A stretch of 21,192 nt of DNA from Stentor coeruleus (GCA_001970955.1 MPUH01001199.1:1-21192); one strand, 5' to 3'; counted from the stretch's first letter, positions 1 through 9,600 are shown. Notes: generated by a model not told the origin, from the sequence alone. Made by a program: numbers and translations.

Positions 1-97
1 AAAGACATCCAAAAATGAGTAAAAATAATAAGATAAAGTAAAAAAAAAAAAATTAGTTTTTTGTTTATACATAGATTTTATATCATAATTTATAGAA

Positions 98-305
98 ATG
101 AGCAAACCACGAATTGATAAAACAGTGATTGAAAATAGTTGCAAATTTAAAAAAAATAAGAAAGGCTGATGATAAAGTTTCAATCAAAGTTAAGTTAAAA
201 AAGAAAACTCTCTTCATAGGAAACAAAATCGATTATAGTGTTCAAATGCAATGCAAAGAACAAGATGATTTTATTGCTTTGATAAATCATATTTTAAATA
301 TCTAA
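98..305 (+). pseudogene. small unrecognised reading frame with a 1-nt frameshift
   Basis: An ATG at 98 opens a frame (MSKPRIDKTVIENSCKF...) that meets TGA at 168. The frame one base over continues in protein-like sequence (KVSIKVKLKKKTLFIGNK, then CKEQDDFIALINHIL) to a TAA at 303-305. The two frames would join if one A were removed from the A8 run near 150-157, giving a product of about 68 residues. No 15-16 nt GT...AG intron with the right phase is visible. The predicted end looks like beta strands followed by an amphipathic helix, but I do not recognise the family. It may be a homopolymer sequencing error in a real small gene, a decayed gene, or chance. Confidence 0.35.
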
Positions 306-727
306 TTGAATTATAAATTATGGTATAAGGAGTTATTTTTGCTAATGTATGTTCCCTTCGAGTATTACAATGATTAAGGTTTGATCTCTTTTCAATAATT
401 GTATCCAAATGGCTTTCAATGCATATTTCAGTACTTTTTTTTAATTCTGTATATACTTCATCTAGCATCTCTTCAAATTCTTACATTTTAATTCTTGAAT
501 GTTGTGACCTAGATGAATACCTCTTATGTTTGCATAATTTCTTAGTTAATATCACAGTTATCCTTTACTTTCATTTCTTTAATAAGCTTATTTTAATAGG
601 GTGAAAATTTTTTGTTACAATTTATCGATTCATATTCAAATAAAGCAATTACTAAATGATTAGCTTATTTGACATAAATCTAATAAAATGCCTAAGAATT
701 ATTTTATAATTGTTAAATACTTTATTA
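306..727. repeat. 3' flank of paralog 1, duplicated at 3719-4132
   Basis: This non-coding stretch downstream of the first B-box gene is repeated, with substitutions and small indels, downstream of the second gene at 3719-4132. Shared blocks include ATGTATG(T/C)TCCCTTCGAGT, TTTAATTCTGTATA and TTTGACATAAATCTAATAAA. The homology shows that the duplicated unit was the gene plus about 420 bp of 3' sequence. A 65-codon minus-strand frame at 271-468 is not preserved in the second copy, so I do not call a gene. A 15-nt block in copy 1 is absent from copy 2. Confidence 0.75.
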
Positions 728-3316
728 CTAACTATTAATTTTAAATTTTTTTAAAATCTGATCAAGTTTTTCATATGAATATTCTTCAACTATTGGAATA
801 CTATTTTCATGGTTTATGTTGGTAATATATATATATGATGAATCTATAGTAATTGAAATTCCGCAGAACTCGCAAAAAAATACATTTCGAATATTACTTT
901 GGACGTATTGAGTACATTTTTTAATCTGAGATCCTGTAAATTCATATATGCAAATAGATGTCTGATATATAAAGACTAAAAACCTTTGACTTTGAGGGCT
1001 GGATAGTAACCATAGGAAGTCATTTGCAGTATGAGCTAAGGTATTTAATAATATGTAATTTTTATTATATAACCTTATGGCATTAGCATCAATGTACAAT
1101 TTACATTTATTTACTAGATCGTAAAAACCTGTTGAATGATTTATTTGAAGTAGGCATCCATCATGACAAGAAAATTCATGTGACTCAATATTTTCAGTTA
1201 AGCCACATTCATAGCTAATTTTTTTGTAAATAAAATCTCCCAATAGTTTTTTTTCAATGATAATTGATTCAAGGCTATGCAATTCATTATGGATTATCTC
1301 TATTTCAAAGGTTTTTTGATTAAGCATGCTTTTATTATTCTCAGCTTCATATTTTAGTTGCGTTTCAAGGTCTTCTATTTTTTCGGTGAATTCTTTTTTA
1401 GTTTTTTCTAAAAGTAATTGATAGTTTTCTGATTCTTTTTTTAATTGACCTTTAAGATGTTCAATTTTGCACTTTTGGGATTCAGTTTTAATTTCTAAAG
1501 ATTTTTTTTCTGAAATTAGTCTACTCATTTCATTAGATAAAATCTTTTGAGATTCTGGATTTGTAGATTGCTTAGAAATAATATTTAATAGAGGTGGACC
1601 ACCAATAGCAATTTTTTTTGTGGGATCTAAATTATCGAAAGATTGGCCTTTTGATGTGTGGCTTAAATGTTTTTTTTCAGCATTACTATTGGATTTCTCA
1701 TTTAATTGTTTTATTTCTTCTTCTTTTTTTTCCTTCAATTCTTGTATAGTTTTTAAATTCCTCTCTTTTTCATCTTCTAAACTGCAAATGTTTTTTAATG
1801 CTTCGTTAAAACCTTTATTAAGAATATTAAATTCTTTTTCAAGGTTCGAATATTTATTTTCTAACTCTAGAACTTTTTCTTCAGGATTCTTAATTTTATC
1901 AACCTCATTTTTAGCTATTTCTTCAACGACTTTTAGCTTTTTGCTAGCATCAGCAAGTTGTTTTTCGTTTTCCTCCGCAACTTTTAGTTTCTGATAAACT
2001 GCATCAAGCTTCTTTTTATTTTCTTCCATAATTTTCAATTTTTCACTAGCTTCCAGAGAAGCTTTTTCTTCCGCAACTTTTAGTTTCTTATTAGCTACAG
2101 CAAGCTTTTTTTCAATTTCTTCCATAATTTTTAATTTTTCACTAGCTTCTAGATTAGCTTTTTCTTCCGCAGCCTTTAATTTCTTTTCATTTTCTTCAAA
2201 AATCTTCTGTTTTTTAGAAGCAATTTTTTCCGCATTTTTTAGTTTCTGAGAAACTAAATCAAGCTTCTGAGAAACTGCATCAAGCTTTTTTTCATATTCT
2301 TCTGCAATTTTCGATTTTTCAATAGCCTTTTCTTCTGCAACTTTTTGTTTCTTATTAGCTACAACAAGCTTCTTTTCATTTTCTTCCACAATTTTCTGTT
2401 TCTTACTAGTTTCTAGAGAAGCCTTTTTCAGTTTTTCAATTTCAATAAGATTTTTTTCATTTTCTTCGACAATTTTCTTCAATTGTTCACTAGTTTCTAA
2501 AAGAAGATCCTCCTTTTCTTTAATCATTTTCGTTGTTCTATCATTTTTGCTTTGCAGTGAAAAAACCATTTTAATCTTTTCTTCTAGTTTCAACTGAGCT
2601 TCTTTATTTTTTTGAGTAATTTCCTCAAAAATTTTCTCAAGCCTACTAATCTCATTTTGTTTTTCTGCAATAATCTCATCACAAAGTTTAACTTTTTGTT
2701 CAAGTTCTTGCTGAGCTTTTACAAATTCTTCATTTTTTTTTAAACTATCTTCAAGTTTTTGATTAACTTCCAATATGATTTGCTCTAGTTTAGCCTTTTC
2801 CTCTAAGTTTTTATCCAAAAACTCTTTATTCTTTTCATGTTTCTCCTTAAAAATCTCCAAATCATTTTGGGGTTTTTCATCAGTGTCAAGGACAAATCTT
2901 TCAAAAAACTTATCATTGTGAAGTATGTCAATAGCAAAAGCTTCAATTTCATCTTTTTCCTTTGATCCTATAAGTTTTTTAGGATTTTCTATAAGTTCTT
3001 GAATATTTTGAGCTTTATTTTGGGCAATGATTATTTCATGAAGGACTTCCATATACTGTATGCAAACTTTTTCTGATTTTTGGCATATCTCTTCAGAAAG
3101 AAGTATGTATTTTATTTGAGCCTCATTGCTGAAGTTTTTTATTTCTTGCAAGAGGAGCTCTTTAAATTCAGGATTTGTATTTAAAGCTAGCTCGTTTTTA
3201 TGTTTCTTTTCAATACTTTTGTGAGTTTTGAAGTGTTTTCCACAAAGCAGAGTGCTACAACAAACGAATATGCATACATTTTGGCATCTATTTGAGCCTG
3301 AACATTGATTTTCCAT
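728..3316 (-). CDS. B-box-like zinc finger / long coiled-coil protein, paralog 1
   Basis: Intact 862-residue frame, start context CTAATAAATGGA shared with both paralogs, stop TAG followed by TAATAAAG. Residues 5-39 are Cys/His rich (C5, C11, C15, C19, C20, C25, H28, H32, H39), resembling a B-box zinc finger. Residues about 60-690 are Lys/Glu-rich heptad sequence, a long coiled coil, interrupted by a Gly-Pro linker (IAIGGPPLL). The last 170 residues (693-862) form a Cys/aromatic-rich beta domain, strongly shared with the paralogs. Its two blocks around FLVFIYQTSICIYEF and GISITIDSSYIYITNI read like WD/propeller blades. The 32-residue repeats are degenerate here, and a block of about 50 residues present in copy 2 is missing. 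By known family logic, a B-box plus coiled coil suggests an oligomeric scaffold. The exact function is unknown. Confidence 0.85.
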   Translation of the reverse strand: MENQCSGSNRCQNVCIFVCCSTLLCGKHFKTHKSIEKKHKNELALNTNPEFKELLLQEIKNFSNEAQIKYILLSEEICQKSEKVCIQYMEVLHEIIIAQNKAQNIQELIENPKKLIGSKEKDEIEAFAIDILHNDKFFERFVLDTDEKPQNDLEIFKEKHEKNKEFLDKNLEEKAKLEQIILEVNQKLEDSLKKNEEFVKAQQELEQKVKLCDEIIAEKQNEISRLEKIFEEITQKNKEAQLKLEEKIKMVFSLQSKNDRTTKMIKEKEDLLLETSEQLKKIVEENEKNLIEIEKLKKASLETSKKQKIVEENEKKLVVANKKQKVAEEKAIEKSKIAEEYEKKLDAVSQKLDLVSQKLKNAEKIASKKQKIFEENEKKLKAAEEKANLEASEKLKIMEEIEKKLAVANKKLKVAEEKASLEASEKLKIMEENKKKLDAVYQKLKVAEENEKQLADASKKLKVVEEIAKNEVDKIKNPEEKVLELENKYSNLEKEFNILNKGFNEALKNICSLEDEKERNLKTIQELKEKKEEEIKQLNEKSNSNAEKKHLSHTSKGQSFDNLDPTKKIAIGGPPLLNIISKQSTNPESQKILSNEMSRLISEKKSLEIKTESQKCKIEHLKGQLKKESENYQLLLEKTKKEFTEKIEDLETQLKYEAENNKSMLNQKTFEIEIIHNELHSLESIIIEKKLLGDFIYKKISYECGLTENIESHEFSCHDGCLLQINHSTGFYDLVNKCKLYIDANAIRLYNKNYILLNTLAHTANDFLWLLSSPQSQRFLVFIYQTSICIYEFTGSQIKKCTQYVQSNIRNVFFCEFCGISITIDSSYIYITNINHENSIPIVEEYSYEKLDQILKKFKINS

Positions 3317-3358
3317 TTATTAGAACGCAATAAAATGTCTATAATTAAATTTATAAAA

Positions 3359-3370
3359 GTTGTAGTGCTT
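3359..3370 (-). promoter_or_regulatory. conserved 12-mer upstream of paralog 1
   Basis: The plus-strand sequence GTTGTAGTGCTT lies 43 bp upstream of the start codon. The same element with one change (GTTGTAGTACTT) lies 32 and 42 bp upstream of paralogs 2 and 3. It stands out in otherwise diverging AT-rich sequence, so it may be a promoter or 5'UTR element. Common descent of the duplicates alone could also explain it. Confidence 0.3.
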
Positions 3371-3565
3371 TTGCAATATACTAAAAATATTAAAAGTTTA
3401 AGAAAACTTAATCGGATAGTAGTTTATTATGATTATCTAAAAAAAAATATTTTTAAGAATATTGCTATATTATTTATTATCTGTACTTTAATGTAAAAAC
3501 TAGAAGAATATTTTATAAATACATTAGCATTGACTCTTTATGCATGTTTATTCTGAGAAGACTTA

Positions 3566-3651
3566 GCATCATCCTAATATTAAATTATCTTTAAGTTAGT
3601 CTATTATTTCTTAAATATACGGCTTGCTATCAAAATAATATTAGGATATGC
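3566..3651. repeat. short inverted repeat between units 1 and 2
   Basis: ATCCTAATATTA at 3571-3582 is perfectly inverted as TAATATTAGGAT at 3636-3647. With a one-base bulge the arms extend to GCAT...ATGC (3566-3582 and 3636-3651). The arms are separated by about 53 bp. It could fold as a hairpin or be a relic of a small inverted-repeat element. No clear target-site duplication is visible. Confidence 0.5.
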
Positions 3652-3718
3652 CATTGGCTGGACTATATTTTCTCTTTTTTTCTAATTCTTTTTAAGACCT
3701 TTTGAATATTTTTGATCA

Positions 3719-4132
3719 GTATTTGAAATATGGCATAAGGAAATATTTTTGTTGATGTATGCTCCCTTCGAGTGTTATAATGATTAAAAATTTGATTTCC
3801 TTTCTAATTGAATCCAAATGGTAATTTAATGTATGTTTTCAATACCTTTTTTTAATTCTGTATAGACTTCACTAGCATCTCTTCAAATTCTTAATATTGT
3901 GACCTAGATGAATGCATCTTACGTCTGCATAATTTCTTAGTTAATATCACAATTATGCTTTACTTTCATTTCTTTAATAAGTTTATTTTAATAGTATGAA
4001 AATTTGTTGTTGTAATTTATCGATTCATATTCAAATAAAGCATTGACTAAGTGATTAACTTATTTGACATAAATCTAATAAAATACCTAAGCATTCTTTT
4101 TATATTAAAATAACTGTTTATTATCTTTATTA
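3719..4132. repeat. 3' flank of paralog 2, copy of 306-727
   Basis: Homologous to 306-727 along nearly its whole length, with small indels. It directly follows the TAGTAATAAAG stop region of paralog 2. No frame is conserved between the two copies, which argues that the sequence is non-coding 3' flank carried along in the duplication. Confidence 0.75.
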
Positions 4133-6977
4133 CTAACTATTAATTTTAAAGTTTCCTAGTATCTGATTAAGTTTTTCAACTGAATATCTTGCAACTATTG
4201 GGATACTATTTTCATGGTTTATATTGGTAACATAAATATATAATGAATCTACAGTAATTGCAATTCCACAGAACTCGCTAAAAAATATATTTCGAATATT
4301 ACTTTGGTCGTATTGAGTACATTTTTTAATCTCAGATCCTGTAAATTCATATATGCAAATAGATGTCTTATATATAAAGGCTAAAAACCTTTGATTTTGA
4401 GGGCTGGATACTAGCCATAGGAAGTCATCTGCAGTATGAGCTAAGGTAATTAATAATATGTAATTTTTATTATATAACCTTATGGTAGCAGCATCAATAT
4501 GCAATTTGTATTCATTTACTAGATCGTAAAAACCTGTTGATTGATTTATTTGAAGTAGACATCCATTAAGATAAGAAAATTCATATGACTCAATATTTTC
4601 AGTTAAGCCACATGCATTGCTAATTTTTTTGTAAATAAAATCTCCCAATAGTTTTTTTTCAATGATAATTGATTCAAGGTTCTCCAGTTCGCTAAGTCTT
4701 TTCTCTATTTCAAAGGTAATATCAATAAGTATGATTTTATTACTTTCAGCTTCATGTTTTAGTTGTTTTTTAAGGTCTTCTATTTTTTCGGTGAATTCTT
4801 TTTTAGTTTCTTCTAAAAGTAGTTGATAGCTTTCTGATTCTTTTTTAGTTTCTTCTAAAAGTAATTGATAGTTTTCTGATTCTTTTTTTAATTGGCCTTT
4901 AAGATGTTCAGTTTGAATTTCTAAAGATTTTTTTTCTGAAATTAGTCTACTCATTTCATCAGATGAATTTTTATGAGATTCTGGATCTGTAGATTTCTTA
5001 GGAATAATATTTAATGGAGGTGGACCACCAGCAGTTATTTTTTTTGTGGGATCTAAATTTTTGGAAGATTCACCATTTAATGACTTTATTTCTGCTTCTT
5101 TATTCTTTTCTTCTAAACTGTGTATAATTTTGAAATTCCTCTCATTTTCATCTTCTAAACTGTGAATTCTTTTTATATTCTTCTCTTTTTCATCTTCTAA
5201 ACTGTGAATTCTTTTTAATGTTTCGGTAAAATTTTTATCAAGATCATCATATTCTTTTTCAAGGTTTGAATATTTTTTTTCTAACTCTAGAACTTTTTCT
5301 TTAGGATTCTTAATTCTATCAACATCATTTTTAGCTATTTCTTCTTTTAAAGAAATAATACTAGAATTTTTATTTTTGATTTCTTCATTAAGTCTTTCTA
5401 TTTTTAGATGCAATTCATTGAATTTTTTTTCTTGCTCTGAGTTAAAGGCTTCTTGTATCTTCAAAGAGACTTGGCTTTTTTTAAGTATTTCTTCTAAGTC
5501 AGATAGATTTATTAAAGAATTTATGTAGTTTTCTTCAGCGACTTTTAACTTTTCACTAACTTCAGAAAATTTATATTTATACTCTTCTGAAATCTTCAGT
5601 TCCTCACTAGCTTCCAGAGAAGCTTTTTCTTCCGCAATTTTTAGTTTCTCACAAACTACAGCAAATTTTTTTTTNCAGAGAAGCTTTTTCTTCCGCAATT
5701 TTTAGTTTCTCACAAACTACAGCAAATTTTTTTTCATTTTCTTCCACAATTTTCAATTTTTCACTAGCTTCTAGAGAAGCCTTCTCTTCCGCAGCCTTAA
5801 GTCTCTGACAAACTATATCAAGATTCTTTTCATTTTCTTCCACAATTCTAAGTTTCTCGCTAGCTTCTAGAGAAGATTTTTCTTCCGCAACTTTTAGCTT
5901 CTCACAAACTATATCAAGCTTCTTTTCATTTTCTTTCACAATTCTCAGTTTCTCGCTAGCTTCTAGAGAAGCCTTTTCTTCAGCAATTTTTAGTTTTTCA
6001 CTTATTTCAGAAAAAAAAATTTCATTTTCTCCCACAATTCTCAGTTTCTCACTAGCTTCTAGAGAAGCCTTTTCTTCGGAAATTTTCAGATTTTCACTCA
6101 TTTCAGAAAATTTCTTTTCATTTTCTTCAACAACTTTCTTCAATTGCTCACTAACTTCAAAAAGAAGTTTATCCTTTTCTTCAACAATTTTCAAAGCTCT
6201 ATCATTATCGCTTTGCAGTAAATAAATCTTTTTTCTATTTTCTTCTAGTTCCAACTGAGCTTCTTTAATTTTTTGAGTAACTTCCTCAAGATTTTTCTCA
6301 TGTCCACTAATCTCATTTTGTTTTTCTGTAATAGTCTCATCACAAAGTTTTACTTTTTGTTCAAGTTCTTGCTGAGTTTTTTCGAAGTCTTCATTTTTTT
6401 TCAAATTATCTTCAAGTTTTTGATTTATTTCCAATATGATTTGCTCTAGTTTAACCTTTTCTTCTAAGTTTTTATCCAAAAACTTTTTATTCCTTTCATA
6501 TTTCTCCTTAATAATCTCCAATTCAATTTGGGTTTTTTCATCAGTCTCAAGCAAAAATTTTTCAAAAAGCTTATCATTGTGAAGTACATCAATAGCAAAA
6601 GCTTCAATTTCATCTTTTTCCTTTGATCCTATAAGTTTTTTAGGATTTCCTATAAGTTCTTGAATATTTTGAGCTTTATTTTGGGCATTAATTATTTCAT
6701 GGAAAACTTCCATATAATATGTGCAAACTTTTTCTGATTTTTGGAATATCTCTTCAGAAATAAGCGTATATTTTCTTTGAGCCTCATTACTGAAATTTTC
6801 TATTTCTTTTAAGAGGGACTCTTTAAGTTCAGGATTTGTATTTAAAGCTAGCTCGTTTTGATGTTCCTTTTCAATACTTTTGTGAGTTTTGAAGTGTTTT
6901 CCACAAAGCAGAGTGTTACAGCAAGCGAATATGCATATATTTTGGCATCCATTTGAATCTAAGCATTTATTTTCCAT
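4133..6977 (-). CDS. B-box-like zinc finger / long coiled-coil protein, paralog 2
   Basis: One gene that appears as two overlapping frames only because of the scaffold join at 5675. Collapsing the 61-bp excess gives 2784 nt, a whole number of codons (about 927 residues). The start is MENKC at 6977 in the CTAATAAATGGA context, and the stop is TAG. It has the same layout as paralog 1: Cys/His N-terminus (C5, C11, C15, C19, C20, C25, H28, H32), coiled coil with five well-kept 32-residue repeats (core EEKASLEASEKL), then the block NYINSLINLSDLEE, a Gly-Pro linker (ITAGGPPPL) and the shared last 170 residues. Extra 14-residue (two-heptad) duplications are present near RIHSLEDE and ESENYQLLLEET. 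The function is probably structural or scaffolding, inferred from the architecture only. Repeat copy number near the gap is uncertain. Confidence 0.82.
4803..4886 (-). repeat. 42-bp tandem duplication inside paralog 2
   Basis: 4803-4844 is repeated as 4845-4886 with few changes, encoding ESESYQLLLEETKK next to ESENYQLLLEETKK. Forty-two bp equals 14 residues, exactly two heptads, so coiled-coil register is kept. Paralogs 1 and 3 have a single copy. Confidence 0.85.
5111..5236 (-). repeat. 42-bp repeat, three copies, inside paralog 2
   Basis: TTCTAAACTGTG recurs at 5111, 5153 and 5195, an exact 42-bp period, encoding three 14-residue units around (R/I)IHSLE(D/E). The other two paralogs have one such unit followed by a diverged TIQEL unit, so this is a local expansion in two-heptad steps. 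Confidence 0.8.
5609..6149 (-). repeat. 96-bp (32-residue) coiled-coil repeat array, paralog 2
   Basis: The AGCTTC element encoding EAS recurs at 5609, 5766, 5862, 5958 and 6054. The last four are spaced exactly 96 bp. The 157-bp spacing of the first pair becomes 96 when the 61-bp scaffold excess is removed. Thirty-two residues equal three heptads plus one hendecad. Units differ by a few residues each, so this is not a recent perfect expansion. Confidence 0.88.
5615..5734. other. scaffold join: duplicated contig end around n at 5675
   Basis: 5615-5673 is identical to 5676-5734 (59 bp), with one extra t and the single n between them. Removing 61 bp rejoins the paralog 2 frame and restores the 96-bp repeat spacing. 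The overlap lies in a repeat array, so loss of whole repeat units here cannot be excluded. Confidence 0.9.
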
Positions 6978-7150
6978 TTATTAGAATGTCTACAATAAAT
7001 ATATATAAGTTGTAGTACTTAAAATAATAATTGTTGATTGTCCAAATGATATTTAAAGTTATTATTGTTTTGTAATTTATAGTAGTGTCTTATGCATTAG
7101 TTTAGTAGTTTTCTAAAGTAGAAACTTGATTATAATACATTATTAAAGCA
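6978..7150. other. intergenic region upstream of paralog 2
   Basis: Homologous over about 170 bp to the region upstream of paralog 3 (10463-10660), for example ATGCATTAGTTTAGTAGTTTTC in both. No gene is visible. It probably contains the promoter of paralog 2. Confidence 0.6.
7009..7020 (-). promoter_or_regulatory. conserved 12-mer upstream of paralog 2
   Basis: GTTGTAGTACTT on the plus strand, 32 bp upstream of the start codon, matching the elements upstream of paralogs 1 and 3. Possible promoter or 5'UTR element; the evidence is conservation only. Confidence 0.3.
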
Positions 7151-7290
7151 TTAAAATTTATAATCTAATACTAGTGGTAAAACATTAAATTTATAATCTA
7201 ATACTAATAGTAAAACAATAATACATAATCAATACTAGTGGTAAAATATTAAAATTTATAATCTAATACTAGTAGTAAAACAATAAATAA
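7151..7290. repeat. AT-rich imperfect tandem repeat
   Basis: The unit TTAAAATTTATAATCTAATA followed by CTAGTGGTAAAACA occurs about four times, with a partial third copy (starts near 7151, 7185, 7231 and 7250). It lies between the upstream region of paralog 2 and the 3' end of paralog 3, where the flank homology seen downstream of paralogs 1 and 2 is missing. No coding potential is seen. Confidence 0.75.
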
Positions 7291-7657
7291 GCAGTTAACT
7301 TAATTTATATAAAGTAAACTATATAATAAAAAACCTAAACATTATTTTTATACTAAAATATCTATTTAATCTTTTTATTACTAACCATTAATATTGAAGT
7401 TTTCAAGAATCTGTATAAGATTTTCATGCGAATTTCTAATAATTATTGGAACGGTATTTTCACGGTTTATGTTGATAACATAAATATATGATGGATCAAC
7501 AGTAATTGCAATTCCGCAGAACTCACTAAAAAAAACATTTTGAATATTACTTTGGTCGTATTGAACACATTTTTTAATCTCAGATCCTGTAAATTCAAAT
7601 ATGCAAATAGATGTCTTATATATAAAGGCTAAAAACCTTTGACTTTGGGGACTGAAT

Positions 7658-7750
7658 AATAACCATAGAAAGTCATTTGCAGTATGAGCTAAGGTATTTA
7701 ATANAATAACCATAGAAAGTCATTTGCAGTATGAGCTAAGGTATTTAATA
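7658..7750. other. scaffold join: duplicated contig end around n at 7704
   Basis: 7658-7703 is identical to 7705-7750 (46 bp). Removing 47 bp joins the two parts of the C-terminal domain of paralog 3 (NTLAHTANDFLWL occurs once in each paralog but twice here). Confidence 0.92.
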
Positions 7751-8697
7751 ATATGCTATTTTTATTATATAACCATATAGCAGTAGTATCAATATATAAT
7801 TTGCATTCATTTGCTAGATCATAAAAACCTGAAGATTGATTTATTTGAAGTAGGCATCCATCATGATAAGAAAATCCATATGGCTCACATTGTCTATTTA
7901 GACCACATATATAATTAATTCTTTTATGAATAAAATCTCCCAATAATTTTTTTTCAATAATAAATGATTCAAGGCTATGAAGTTGATTATAGATTATCTC
8001 TATTTCAAAAGTTTTTTGATTAAGCATGCTTTTATTATTCTCAATTTCACATTCTAACTGTTTTTTAAGTGCTTCTATTTTTTCTGTGAATTCATTTTTA
8101 GTTTCTTCTAAAACTAATTGAGAGTTTTCTGATTCTTTTTTTAATTCGAATTCAAGATTTTCAATTTTGTATTTTTGAGATTCAATTCTAATTTCTAAAG
8201 ATTTTTTTTCTGATAGAAGCTCGTTTATTTCATTAGATGAATTATTTTGAAATTCTGAATTAGTTAGCTTTCTAAGAGTAATATTTAATGGAGCTGGACC
8301 AGCAGGAGCTTTTTGATTGAGAGATTCTGTACTATATAATGTTTGACCTTTTTTTATCCAAGCATTACTAATGGACTTTTCATTAAATTTCTTTATTTCT
8401 GCTTCATTATTTTTGTTTTTTTCATTCAATTCTTGTATAGTTTTGAAATTCCTCTCTTTTTCAACTTCTAAGCTGCGGATTCTTTTTAATGCTCCACTAA
8501 AATTTTCATTAAGATCATCATGTTCTTTTTCAAGGTTTGAATATTTATTTTCAAACTCTAGAACTTTTTCTTCACTTTTAGCTATATTTTCATTCAAAGA
8601 AATAATACTAGAATTTTTATCTTCGATTTCTTTATTAAGTTTTTCTATTTTTAGATATAATTCATTTAATTGTTTTTCTTGCTCTGAGTTAAGGGCT

Positions 8698-8750
8698 TTT
8701 TATATTTTTAAAAATTCTTGGCTTTTTTTTTGATTTTCTTCTCAATCATA
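8698..8750 (-). other. disabling lesions in paralog 3
   Basis: Aligned with paralog 2 (NSLINLSDLEEILKKSQ), this segment lacks 2 nt after NSLINL and reads TGA at once. In the ancestral frame a TGA (8742-8744) and a TAA (8700-8702, where paralog 2 has CAA) also interrupt. Good coiled-coil sequence resumes on the other side (SEQEKQLNELYLKIEKLNKE). Confidence 0.8.
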
Positions 8751-8779
8751 GATTTATTAAAGAATTTATGTAGTTTTCT

Positions 8780-9600
8780 TCAGCAACTTTTAGCTTCTCA
8801 CAAACTTTAGCAAATTTCTTTTTATTTTCTTCTGAAATCTTCAGTTTCTCACTAGCTTCTAGAGAAGCCTTTTCTTCCGCAACTTTTAGTTTCTCACAAA
8901 CTACAGCAAATTTCTTTTTATTTTCTTCCACAATTTTCAATTTCTCACTAGCTTCTAGATAAGCTTTTTCTTCCGTAGCTTTTAGTTTCTCACAAACTAC
9001 AGCAAGTTTTTTTTCATTTTCTTCTATAATCCTCAATTTTTCACTAGCTTCTAAAGAAGCCTTTTCTTCCGCAACTTTTAGTTTCTTTTCATTTTCTCCC
9101 ATAATTTTCAATTTCTCATTAGCTTCTAGAGAAGCCTTTTCTTCCGCAACTTTTAGTTTCTGAAAAACTGTATCAAGTTTCTTTTCATTTTCTCCCACAA
9201 TTTTCAATTTCTCACTAGCTTCTAGAGAAGCTTTTTCTTCCGCAACTTTTAGTTTCTCACAAACTATAGCAAGTTTATTTTCATTTTCTTCCACAATTCT
9301 CAATTTCTCACTAGCTTCTAGAGAAGCTTTTTCTTCTGCAATTTTTAGTTTTTCACAAATTACAGCAAAGTTCTTTTCATTTTCTCCCACAATTCTCAGT
9401 CTCTCACTAGCTTCTAGAGAAGCCTTTTCTTCGGCAATTTTTAGTTTCTCACTTATTTCAGAAAAATTCTTTTCATTTTCTCCCATAATTCTCAGTTTCT
9501 CACTAGCTTCTAGAGAAGCCTTCTCTTCAGCAATTTTCAGTTTTTCACTCATTTCAAAAAAATTCTTTTCATTTTCTTCGACAATTTTCTTTAATTGTTC
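8780..9600 (-). repeat. 96-bp (32-residue) coiled-coil repeat array, paralog 3
   Basis: The EAS-encoding AGCTTC element occurs at 8854, 8950, 9046, 9121, 9217, 9313, 9409 and 9505. All spacings are exactly 96 bp except one of 75 bp, where 21 bp (seven residues, one heptad) are missing. A ninth, diverged unit lies near 9604. This is the longest array of the three paralogs (eight units against five in paralog 2). Confidence 0.92.

Larger units (their letters stand above)
3317..3718. other. intergenic region upstream of paralog 1
   Basis: This 400-bp interval separates the start of paralog 1 from the duplicated 3' flank of paralog 2. The first 60 bp are homologous to the other paralog upstream regions. 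The rest is AT-rich, with no credible gene, and includes a short inverted repeat at 3566-3651. A 63-codon plus-strand frame at 3305-3496 overlaps the paralog start and looks like chance. Confidence 0.6.

Noticed and set aside
271..468. 65-codon minus-strand frame downstream of paralog 1
   Set aside because: The homologous flank at 3719-4132 has indels and stops that destroy this frame, so it is not conserved as coding sequence.
419..604. 61-codon plus-strand frame
   Set aside because: Lies opposite the duplicated non-coding flank and is low-complexity hydrophobic; not kept in the second copy.
1620..1994. 124-codon Ser/Phe-rich plus-strand frame
   Set aside because: Antisense shadow of the Lys/Glu-rich coiled coil of paralog 1.
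5649..5698. Apparent overlapping separate genes at the middle of paralog 2
   Set aside because: Both frames are parts of one gene, separated by duplicated contig ends around n at 5675.
8371..8733. 120-codon Ser/Phe-rich plus-strand frame
   Set aside because: Antisense shadow of the coiled coil of paralog 3.
5609..9600. CRISPR-like array from the regular 96-bp repeats
   Set aside because: Repeats are coding, in frame and have no unique spacers; they encode 32-residue coiled-coil units.
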